From contig JAWLFE010000069.1 of NCBI GenBank assembly GCA_041685735.1, forward strand, positions 1-14,367: a stretch of 14,367 bases of DNA. Reading direction: 5' to 3'. The first letter of the stretch is position 1. The number at the start of each line of letters is the position of its first letter. Positions 7,185 to 13,182 of this stretch are shown one piece after another. This DNA comes from CSSed11-175R1 sp041685735 (GTDB lineage: Bacteria > Actinomycetota > Nitriliruptoria > Nitriliruptorales > Nitriliruptoraceae). The notes below the pieces were generated by a model. That model made no database searches and was not told the origin of the DNA. It saw only the letters and a list, made by a program, of their open reading frames with translations. Made by a program: the position numbers and the translations under genes.

Positions 7185-7327
7185 TCGCGACGACGGGCTC
7201 GTCGAGCATCCCTGATCGGATGAGCGGGTCGGTCCTACGGGTGACGGGCCGGTCGCCGCGTGCGATCCAGAGACTTGCGCCGATGGAGGGCTTGAACGTG
7301 CGCGAAAGGCGTCCGCTCAGCAGCTGA

Positions 7328-7345
7328 TTCCAACGTGAGTTGGAA
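7328..7345. promoter_or_regulatory. ArsR-type operator 1
   Basis: TTCCAACGTGAGTTGGAA: perfect 7-bp arms around GTGA, the 12-2-12-like size class bound by ArsR/SmtB dimers. Its right arm contains the candidate -35 hexamer TTGGAA (7340-7345). The arms match those of operator 2 exactly, 39 nt downstream. Position and self-similarity make autoregulation by the adjacent arsR product very likely. Confidence 0.8.
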
Positions 7346-7368
7346 ACATGCGCGCCGAGGTGTACCTT
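7340..7368 (+). promoter_or_regulatory. Predicted arsR operon promoter
   Basis: -35 TTGGAA (7340-7345), 17-nt spacer, -10 TACCTT (7363-7368). Transcription would then start about 7 nt later, at or next to the A of the ATG at 7375, so the mRNA would be leaderless. The -35 lies in operator 1 and the -10 in the left part of operator 2, so repressor bound at either would block polymerase. The hexamers are modest matches; the operator geometry is the main support. Confidence 0.5.
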
Positions 7369-7384
7369 CCAACCATGGTTGGAA
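7367..7384. promoter_or_regulatory. ArsR-type operator 2, centred on the start codon
   Basis: TTCCAACCATGGTTGGAA is an 18-bp perfect palindrome. The arsR start ATG (7375-7377) lies at its exact centre. Arms are shared with operator 1; centres are 39 nt apart, close to four helical turns, so two dimers could bind on roughly the same face. Confidence 0.8.
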
Positions 7385-7752
7385 CCTCGCTCCCGGAGGC
7401 CACCGCGGTGGCTGACCGCGTCCCGTTCGATACGCGTGTGCAGTTGTTGAAGGCGGTCGCCGATCCCACGCGCCTCGCGGTACTCGACAGCCTGGCGGTG
7501 GATGGGGCACGGTGCCATGGCGACCTGGAGGTGGAGCTCGGGGTCCCGGCGAACCGCCTGTCGTTCCACTTGAAGGTGTTGCGCGATGCCGGGCTGGTGC
7601 GGGCGAACCGGCAGGGCAGGCGTGTGCGGTACTGCCTGGAGTTCGGCGCGGTCGATGCCGTGCGTGCGGCGATGCCGGAGCTGCTGTCCATCGACAACCT
7701 CGACCCGAGCTGTTCCGCCTGTGAGCGCGAGGACGAAGAGGCGCGACGATGA
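7375..7752 (+). CDS. arsR: ArsR/SmtB-family metalloregulator
   Basis: Cytoplasmic winged-helix repressor of about 125 aa. The core reads VQLLKAVADPTRLAVLDSL, then a recognition region ELGVPANRLSFHLKVLRDAGLV (helix-turn-helix, about 55-74), a wing GRRVRY, and a dimerisation helix. Cysteines are at 47 (A-R-C-H-G-D, the alpha-3 position used by E. coli-type ArsR), 87, and the C-terminal pair C113-S-A-C116. Such repressors release DNA on binding As(III)/Sb(III) or soft metals. ATG 7375 is preferred because the predicted transcription start coincides with it; ATG 7348 would add 9 residues but lies inside the promoter and lacks a ribosome site. The stop overlaps the permease start (ATGA). It should repress its own operon through the two palindromes. 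Confidence 0.9.
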   Translation: MVGTSLPEATAVADRVPFDTRVQLLKAVADPTRLAVLDSLAVDGARCHGDLEVELGVPANRLSFHLKVLRDAGLVRANRQGRRVRYCLEFGAVDAVRAAMPELLSIDNLDPSCSACEREDEEARR

Positions 7753-8897
7753 GCGCCACCGATGGGAGCTCCACCGGCCCGCGGCGCGACACCGAGCCGG
7801 TGACCGGGCCCCGGTCCGCACTCGCGGTCGATCGGTCCCCCGAGGCGTCCGACGGGGAGGCAGGCGAGGCATCGGGTCGGTCGCCGGGCCGCCGACTCGT
7901 GGCCGGGCTCGTCGCTGCAGCCGTGGGTTGGGCCGGGCTGTACGCGTTCAACGAGTGGGTGTGGGACGCCGCCATCTACGACCTCGTGGACGTGGATCCG
8001 GACTCCCGGATCGGCAGCGCGGTCCACTTCTTCCTCTACGACACCTCGAAGATCATGCTGCTGATCGTGGGGCTGATCTTCGCGATCAGCCTGGTCCGCT
8101 CGGCGGTCCCTCCAGAGCGGGTCCGCGACCTGATCGTCGGTCGGCACGTCGCCGTCGGGTTCCTGCTGGCCGCCGGGTTCGGGGCGATCACGCCGTTCTG
8201 TTCCTGCTCGTCGGTGCCGCTGTTCATCGGGTTCGTGGCCGCCGGTGTGCCGCTCGGCGTGACGTTGACGTTCCTGATCGCCAGCCCGTTGATCAACGAG
8301 GTCGGGGTCGTGATGCTGGCCGGCATGGTCGGTTGGGACGTCGCGGCGTTGTACGTGGTGACCGGCCTGGTGCTGGCCATCACTGCTGGCGCTCTGCTCG
8401 CCCGGTTCGACCTCGAGCGATGGATCGATCCGTTCGTGACCGAGCTCACCGTGCCAACGGGCGTCGACGGCGCGAAACCCACCTTGGCTGAGCGCATCGA
8501 GTTCGCCAAGGTCGAGACGATCGACATCGTGCGCAGCATCTGGGTGTACGTACTGATCGGTATCGCGATCGGTGCGGGGATCCACGGGTGGGTGCCGGCC
8601 GACTTCTTCGCGACCAGCGGCATCGCGGACAGCCCGTACGCGGTGCCGGCCGCGACCGTCGTCGGCGTTCCGTTGTACGCCAACGTCGCCGGGGTCGTTC
8701 CACTGATCGAGGCGGTCTACGCCAAGGGGCTCGGTCTGGGCACCGCGATGGCGTTCATGATGAGCATCGTCGCCCTGTCGCTACCGGCCATGATCCTGCT
8801 CAAGCGCGTCATGCGGCTGCCGTTGCTCGCGATCTACGTCACCACCGTGACCGTCGGGATCATCAGCATCGGCTACCTGTTCGACCTCATCGCCTGA
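7749..8897 (+). CDS. arsP: ArsP/DUF318-family permease
   Basis: Polytopic inner-membrane permease of 382 aa with about eight to ten helices. The family signature TPFCSCSSVP (residues 148-157, Cys151 and Cys153) and the downstream ASPLINEVG are both intact, as is the C-terminal repeat region (VGVPLYANVAGVVPL). ArsP of Campylobacter exports trivalent methylarsenicals; other DUF318 members have been annotated as Cu/Zn efflux, so the substrate is not fixed by sequence. The first ~48 residues are a hydrophilic, acidic Pro/Ser-rich extension longer than usual; a later start is possible, but the ATGA overlap with arsR and GAGG 7 nt upstream support this one. Linked to an ArsR with soft-metal cysteines, arsenical efflux is the best guess. 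Confidence 0.88.
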   Translation: MSATDGSSTGPRRDTEPVTGPRSALAVDRSPEASDGEAGEASGRSPGRRLVAGLVAAAVGWAGLYAFNEWVWDAAIYDLVDVDPDSRIGSAVHFFLYDTSKIMLLIVGLIFAISLVRSAVPPERVRDLIVGRHVAVGFLLAAGFGAITPFCSCSSVPLFIGFVAAGVPLGVTLTFLIASPLINEVGVVMLAGMVGWDVAALYVVTGLVLAITAGALLARFDLERWIDPFVTELTVPTGVDGAKPTLAERIEFAKVETIDIVRSIWVYVLIGIAIGAGIHGWVPADFFATSGIADSPYAVPAATVVGVPLYANVAGVVPLIEAVYAKGLGLGTAMAFMMSIVALSLPAMILLKRVMRLPLLAIYVTTVTVGIISIGYLFDLIA

Positions 8898-8949
8898 AAC
8901 CGCGGCGCCAGCCGTCGCCTAGCAGCACGACCCACCGGAAGGAACGACC

Positions 8950-9183
8950 ATGGACATCAAGGTGCTCGGCCCCGGGTGCAACAACTGCGTGACCCTCGAG
9001 GCGCGCACACGAGAGGCGCTCGCTGGACGCGGTGACGACGTGACCATCGAGAAGGTCACCGACACCGCCGACATCATGAGCTACGGCGTGATGTCCACCC
9101 CCGGCCTCGTCGTCGACGGCAAGGTCGTCGTCTCCGGTCGGGTTCCGAGTGTCAAGCAGTTGACCAAGCTACTCAACGCGTGA
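8950..9183 (+). CDS. Small thioredoxin-like protein (redox-active disulfide protein 2 type)
   Basis: 77 aa, a complete minimal thioredoxin fold: beta-strand MDIKVLGPG, active site C10-N-N-C13, helix TLEARTREALA, strand DVTIEKV, then the cis-Pro segment V-M-S-T-P-G-L-V-V-D-G-K-V-V and a final helix. There is no signal peptide, so it acts in the cytoplasm. GGAAGGAACGACC precedes the ATG. The family frequently sits beside DUF318/ArsP permeases and CcdA proteins, as here, and probably supplies or handles thiols for metalloid export; the exact reaction is unknown. Its stop overlaps the GTG of the next gene (GTGA), so translation is coupled. Confidence 0.9.
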   Translation: MDIKVLGPGCNNCVTLEARTREALAGRGDDVTIEKVTDTADIMSYGVMSTPGLVVDGKVVVSGRVPSVKQLTKLLNA

Positions 9184-9496
9184 ACGACCGAGGCTGCGGA
9201 GCGACCACATCCTGGCGACGCTCTTTGCTGCTCGGCCTCACGGCGGTGCTGGCGCTCGCGGCCTGTGCCGGTGAGGGTGATGGTCCCAGCGCCGCTGCCG
9301 ACCCCGACGCCGGGCCGCTGGTCAGCGACCAGCCCTTCGAGACCTTCGACGGCGAGTCGACCTCGCTGCTGGCGTTCGCGGGTGAGCCGCTGGTGGTGAA
9401 CTTCTGGGCCTCGTGGTGCCCGCCGTGCATCGTCACGCGGGCATCCTCAGCGAGCAGCAGCTGCAGGACCTGATCGACGAACACCTGGTCGGTTGA
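9180..9496 (+). pseudogene. TlpA/ResA-like thioredoxin lipoprotein, internal deletion
   Basis: The start is normal: signal peptide with lipobox L-A-A-C (Cys29), then FETFDGESTSLLAFAG-P-L-V-V-N-F-W-A-S-W-C80-P-P-C83, the TlpA active site. Immediately after Cys83 (codon 9426-9428) the thioredoxin fold is lost and the frame ends at 9473. In another frame from about 9431 the sequence reads RHAGILSEQQLQDLIDEHL-V-G then TGA at 9496, the normal end of a TlpA-like domain. Roughly 70-80 residues, including the cis-Pro loop, are missing, with a frame change at the join. An intact version would be an extracytoplasmic disulfide reductase fed by the CcdA encoded next. The shortened product cannot fold as a thioredoxin. 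Confidence 0.8.
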
Positions 9497-9508
9497 GCGA
9501 GGTCGATG

Positions 9509-10053
9509 ATGGAGATCCCCTTCGCCTTCGCGTTCACCGCCGGACTGGTCGCGACGTTGAACCCGTGCGGGTTCGCGATGCTGCCCGCCTACCTGTCGTA
9601 CTTCATGGGGCTCGACGAGGCCGAGGGACAGCCGGCCTCCACCGCAGCTCGGTTTCGTCGCCGGCGTCATCACCTTCCTGGTCTATGGGCTGGGCATGTC
9701 GGTGCTGCTGGTCGTCGTGACCCTCGCACTGGCGTTCGGTAAGCAGGCCCTGGTCACCCGCCTGCGGCGCGGCTCCGCGCACGTGAACCGGCTCGCAGCC
9801 CGCAGCTGTTCGCTGGGTCGAGCAGCTGTCCTCGCGCGCCACCAACCTCGTCGCCGACGCCCCGGTGATCATCGGCCTCGGCGCGGGCGCGCTCGTCGCG
9901 ACCGTCGGTGCCCTGAGCTGGCTCGCCACCCGCCGAACGATCGCGTCCACCGACGCCCGCCGCACGACCGACCCAGCGCATCGGGACACAGCCACGGCCG
10001 GACCCGGCAGCTCGTCACCGGATGGCGTCCAAGCTGACCGCCGACGCCCGTAA
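9509..10053 (+). pseudogene. ccdA: CcdA/DsbD-like thiol transporter, two internal deletions
   Basis: Three pieces of a CcdA-type electron-transfer membrane protein occur in order in three frames. Piece 1 (9509 to about 9647) is FAFTAGLVATLNPCGFAMLP, the first conserved Cys helix. Piece 2 (about 9648-9795) reads L-G-F-V-A-G-V-I-T-F-L-V-Y-G-L-G-M-S then ALAFGKQALVTRLRR and H-V-N-R-L-A. Piece 3 (about 9802-10053) reads AVRWVEQLSSRATNLVADAP, a last helix and a hydrophilic tail ending in TAA. The stretch between pieces 1 and 2, about 100 residues in relatives and including the second Cys (S-C-T-L-P), is absent; a shorter part is absent between 2 and 3. An intact CcdA passes electrons from cytoplasmic thioredoxin to TlpA-like proteins, matching its neighbours. 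As read, the gene cannot work. Confidence 0.82.
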
Positions 10054-10096
10054 CGGGGCCAGCCCATGTCGGTGTCCTGCTGGGCCTCGCAGACGC

Positions 10097-10486
10097 TCAG
10101 CGGACGAGGATCGCGATCTCGCCGTCGGGATGGAAGGTGCAGATCCCTTCGATGCGTCCCGGGGAGGTGAAGGTCTGCTCGACCGTGTCGCCCGGCCCGA
10201 CGGTGTACGGACCGATCTGGTGCACGGTGGCATCGTCGTTGACGATCCGAATGGTGTCACCGACCGCGACCGTGAACTCCGCGGGGATCAGCGGTTCGGT
10301 CGACGGATCGGACTGCAGTTGCACGCTGTAGTTTGCGGGCACCTCGATGAGGTGCTCGGTTCCGTCGCGGAGCGCCACCGCGAGCAGCAGCGCGGTCGCG
10401 ATGGCGAGCGCCGCGAGCCCCAGCCACAACAGCGTGTTCGTTCGGGGTGTGCTGCGGTCGTCACCGGCGCTGTCGATCTCGTTCAT
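10097..10486 (-). CDS. Membrane-anchored cupredoxin-domain protein
   Basis: 129 aa: short charged N-terminus, one transmembrane anchor (about 19-39), then an extracytoplasmic cupredoxin fold from about 66 (FTVAVGDTIRIVNDDATVHQ). Copper ligands by pattern are His89, Cys116 and His119 (G-I-C-T-F-H-P). No Met occurs after residue 1, so the usual axial Met of plastocyanin-type sites is absent and Glu123 or a backbone group may substitute. The start overlaps the stop of the preceding gene (ATGA) and GGAGGT lies 9 nt upstream inside that gene, so translation is probably coupled. It would carry copper or electrons outside the membrane. It ends 43 nt from the convergent broken ccdA. Confidence 0.82.
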   Translation of the reverse strand: MNEIDSAGDDRSTPRTNTLLWLGLAALAIATALLLAVALRDGTEHLIEVPANYSVQLQSDPSTEPLIPAEFTVAVGDTIRIVNDDATVHQIGPYTVGPGDTVEQTFTSPGRIEGICTFHPDGEIAILVR

Positions 10487-11406
10487 GGGCGTTCAACCTC
10501 CAGTTCAACGGTGACGGAACCGTCCTGTGTTCGGAACTCGATGTCGACGGTCCATGGGTCGCCGTCCTGCAGGTCGATCCCGTAGCCGATGGCATGGTCG
10601 GGTGAGGCGAGGAACAGCTCGAAGGGAACCCCGGGAGCGATGTCGGCGTCCGGTCCCTGAACCGCCTGACCGGCGATGGTCACGGCGAGCAGGCCCTGTG
10701 GGGCCTGGTCCGCTGCCGGTTGTCCGATGATGTGGATCTCGTTGCTCGGGCCCGGTTCAGCGGGCAGGATCGACACGTCGAAGGTGCCTGCCTCGGTCGG
10801 TACCCGCACACTCCACCCGTCGCTGACGCCACCGAGCAGCACGATGGTCACGGCGCCGAGGGCCGCCAGGCCGGTGGCCACGGCCGAGATGCTCGGGCCC
10901 ACGGCCCGGACGTGTAACACGAACGCCGCGCCGGCCCCGAGACCGACGGCGACGAGACTGCGCCACAGGACAGCTCCCACGGGATCCAGGAGGATTGTGG
11001 CGAGTGCCGCCGACGTCGCAACGGCGAACACGGCGCGCCAACTCCTCGAGGCAGCGCGGACAACATCACGGCGGCCGAAGAGGAGCAGGAGCGCCAAGAC
11101 GACCAGCAGCCTCGCGCCCACCACGAGCGACCGTGTCGAGCTCGCCACCGCGGTCACCGCTTCGGCGGTCAGGCTCACCTGCTCGACGAGGTAGGTACCG
11201 AACTCGATCGTGGTCGCGACGAGGACGAACGCAGTCGCCACGAGCATCGTTCGACGGGATCGGGTGTCGTCGCCCCCTGTGGCGAGCATGGCCACGATGA
11301 GGGCGCCGAGGCCAGCGAAGGCGACCGCGGCCGCAGCACCGGCGAGTGTCGACGCGATCGTGGCTGTACTGCGGGTGACCTCGATGCTCGTGGCGAAGGC
11401 GCTCAT
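10483..11406 (-). CDS. CopD-like membrane protein with C-terminal extracytoplasmic domain
   Basis: About 307 aa. The first ~190 residues form roughly six hydrophobic helices; from ~200 on there is a soluble beta-rich domain containing T-F-D-V-S-I-L-P-A-E-P-G-P-S-N-E-I-H-I, which resembles the P-x-x-P-G-x-N-x-I/F domain at the end of YcnJ/CopD copper-uptake proteins. The helices contain few His or Met, unlike classic CopD, so copper transport is inferred mainly from neighbours. The start ATG overlaps the PCuAC stop by one base (TGATG); a GTG one codon upstream is also possible. Four-base overlap with the cupredoxin gene follows. The family assignment is tentative. Confidence 0.6.
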   Translation of the reverse strand: MSAFATSIEVTRSTATIASTLAGAAAAVAFAGLGALIVAMLATGGDDTRSRRTMLVATAFVLVATTIEFGTYLVEQVSLTAEAVTAVASSTRSLVVGARLLVVLALLLLFGRRDVVRAASRSWRAVFAVATSAALATILLDPVGAVLWRSLVAVGLGAGAAFVLHVRAVGPSISAVATGLAALGAVTIVLLGGVSDGWSVRVPTEAGTFDVSILPAEPGPSNEIHIIGQPAADQAPQGLLAVTIAGQAVQGPDADIAPGVPFELFLASPDHAIGYGIDLQDGDPWTVDIEFRTQDGSVTVELEVERP

Positions 11407-11939
11407 CACACCTCGTCAGCGACTTCGACGGTCACGGTCTCATCGTTGCCGTCGTCGAAGGTGAGCGTTAGCTCGAAGGTCTCACCGGCTTCGAGCGGAC
11501 CGGCGAGCTCGAACAGCATCACATGTAGACCGCCCGGCTCGAGGCGCACCGTTTCGCTCGCAGCGACCTCGATCGAGGGCACCTCGCGCATCGACATCGC
11601 GCCCATGCCATCCGTGCCGCCCGTGTCGTCACCCACGTCGGCATCCATGTCCTCCATCTCGCCGCTGTCCACGTCACTGTCGGCGGCGACGGTCTCGTGC
11701 AGCTCGACCACGGCGGCGATCTCGGCGGGCACGCTCGCAGCGATGAGCACGACGTCGTCGTCGGTGCCGTTGATCAGGTCGAGGTACACGGCGCCCCGTT
11801 CGGCCGACGGTGCGGTGCTTCGGGCGCGGGCGTCCTCGATGGCAAGCGACCCGTCGACATCACCGCCGTTCCCGCAGGCGGCCATCATGAGGGAGAGAAG
11901 AGCCACGAGCGTGCAACGCCGAACGGTGGAACGAGTCAT
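11406..11939 (-). CDS. PCuAC-type copper chaperone lipoprotein with acidic Met-rich insert
   Basis: 177 aa; signal peptide with lipobox-like M-A-A-C (Cys22), so anchored outside the cytoplasmic membrane. The PCuAC (PF04314) fold is visible from A-R-A-R onward: G-A-V-Y-L-D-L-I-N, V-V-E-L-H-E-T, S-I-E-V-A-A-S-E-T-V-R-L, PGGLHVMLFEL. The Cu(I) motif normally reads H-x10-M-x21-H-x-M. Here Met117-x21-His139-Val-Met141 is exact, but His81 is separated from Met117 by 35 residues, a 25-residue insert rich in Asp/Glu/Gly and five Met. PCuAC passes Cu(I) to Sco1 or the CuA site of cytochrome oxidase. AGAGGA lies 7 nt before the ATG. The gene lies 60 nt behind the SCO1 fusion. Confidence 0.87.
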   Translation of the reverse strand: MTRSTVRRCTLVALLSLMMAACGNGGDVDGSLAIEDARARSTAPSAERGAVYLDLINGTDDDVVLIAASVPAEIAAVVELHETVAADSDVDSGEMEDMDADVGDDTGGTDGMGAMSMREVPSIEVAASETVRLEPGGLHVMLFELAGPLEAGETFELTLTFDDGNDETVTVEVADEV

Positions 11940-11999
11940 GGTGCGATCCTCTGGTGGTGATGGTCGCGGGACCGGACGGTCCGGGTCGGATGCGGCACG

Positions 12000-13139
12000 T
12001 CAGGAGACCGGGAGGCTGGCTTCGATCGCGGCGGCGATCTCCTCGGACGTGACACCGAACGGCAGCTCGCGCACGACGAGGCCCTCGTCGTCGATCAGAT
12101 AGGTGATCGCGGAGTGCGTGACCCCGTAGTCGTCATCGCCAGGGGTGTGGGCCTCGAGCTCGTAGGTCACGCCGAGCCGTTCGGCGGCCGCCCGAAGGTC
12201 GGTGTCGTCGGCAGCACGTAGTGCCCGGTGGCCGTCGTCGAAGAAGTGGCCGAGGTAGTCGCGGATGCGCTCGCCGTCGTCGCGTCCGGGGTCGACCGTG
12301 ATGAACGCGACCTCCACGCGGTCATCGTCGTCCGGCTCCAGCGCGGCGCGCGCCCGACCGATGTCGACCATGGTCAGGGGACAGACGTCGGGGCATGACA
12401 GGAACCCGAAGTAGGCGATCGTGAGACCGTTTGCCGGCCCGTGCAACGTCGCGTCCGCGCGGACGTCCTGCTCGTCGAACTCCACGAATGACAGCCCGTC
12501 GACACTGATCGCAGGATCTCGGACCACGCCGGGAACCGGGTCGTCACCGTCGATCAGCAGCGCCGCAGCCACAAGGGTCGCCCCGAGCGCAGCGGCGCCC
12601 ACGACCAGCAACGCCCGCGGCCTGCGACGCGATCGCGTCGGCAGCGCCTCGCCTGACCCGTGGGCGTCGACCCTGCGGCCCGTCCGCCGGACGCGGGGAA
12701 GGAACCGCGGCGTGACTGCCGCGTAGGCCGGGTAGTCCGGGAACCGCTCGATGAGCAGACGTTCTTCGAAGGCCACCTTCGCTTGGAAAAAGCCGATGGT
12801 CACGACGGCGAGCACCAGGCCCAAGGCACTGCCGGTGCGGATCGCGATGCCCACCACGATCAGCAACACCCCGCTGTAGATCGGGTGACGCATGCGGGCA
12901 TAGGCCCCGTCGGTGCGCAGTTCCCCGCCGTCACGCGGGACCGGCGTCGGCGTCAGCCGATCGCCGAGCCGGAACGCGGCCCAGATCGCCCAGGCCGCAC
13001 CGAGCGAACTGAGCGCCCAACCGGTGCCCACGACCCAGGTCGGCGTCGCCCATGACGCCCCTTGCGGTGTCAGGACGAGCGCGACGATGAGGGCCGCCTG
13101 GACACTCACGAGCAGCCACCCCATCAGTCCGCGGCGCAT
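12000..13139 (-). CDS. Fusion of ICMT-like membrane methyltransferase and SCO1/SenC copper protein
   Basis: 379 aa joining two normally separate proteins. Residues 1-150: about four helices with the isoprenylcysteine methyltransferase-like (ICMT/PEMT) signature GAYARMRHPIYSG (78-90), then E-E-R-L-L-x4-F-P-D-Y-x-x-Y. A basic linker and one helix (about 176-196) lead to a SCO1 domain outside the membrane: FGFLSCPDVCPLTM with CxxxC (Cys249, Cys253), F-I-T-V-D-P-G-R-D and the third copper ligand His342 (V-T-H-S-A). SCO proteins insert copper into CuA or reduce its cysteines. ATG 13139 is chosen because AAAGG lies 6 nt upstream; ATG 13214 lies within the peroxiredoxin gene and lacks a ribosome site. 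No frame break is seen between the halves, so the fusion looks genuine. What the methyltransferase half modifies is unknown. Confidence 0.88.
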   Translation of the reverse strand: MRRGLMGWLLVSVQAALIVALVLTPQGASWATPTWVVGTGWALSSLGAAWAIWAAFRLGDRLTPTPVPRDGGELRTDGAYARMRHPIYSGVLLIVVGIAIRTGSALGLVLAVVTIGFFQAKVAFEERLLIERFPDYPAYAAVTPRFLPRVRRTGRRVDAHGSGEALPTRSRRRPRALLVVGAAALGATLVAAALLIDGDDPVPGVVRDPAISVDGLSFVEFDEQDVRADATLHGPANGLTIAYFGFLSCPDVCPLTMVDIGRARAALEPDDDDRVEVAFITVDPGRDDGERIRDYLGHFFDDGHRALRAADDTDLRAAAERLGVTYELEAHTPGDDDYGVTHSAITYLIDDEGLVVRELPFGVTSEEIAAAIEASLPVS

Positions 13140-13182
13140 CGTCCGCCTTTGCTGCTCGTGGATCGAGCTGGGTGACCCTCGC

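Noticed and set aside
7231..7249. GGGTGA half-site of the recurrent palindrome before arsR
   Set aside because: Only one arm is present (CCTACGGGTGACGG); the partner TCACCC is missing at the 5-nt spacing.
7317..8585. A 422-codon minus-strand frame
   Set aside because: Antisense to arsR and arsP, whose plus-strand products carry clear family motifs. Its translation is Asp/His/Gln/Arg-rich low-complexity without domains, typical of a shadow frame in GC-rich DNA.
10054..10096. Possible bidirectional terminator between ccdA remnant and cupredoxin gene
   Set aside because: A GGCCAGC/GCTGG-G-CC pairing is possible but has a bulge, a long loop and no T-run on either side, so it is not convincing.
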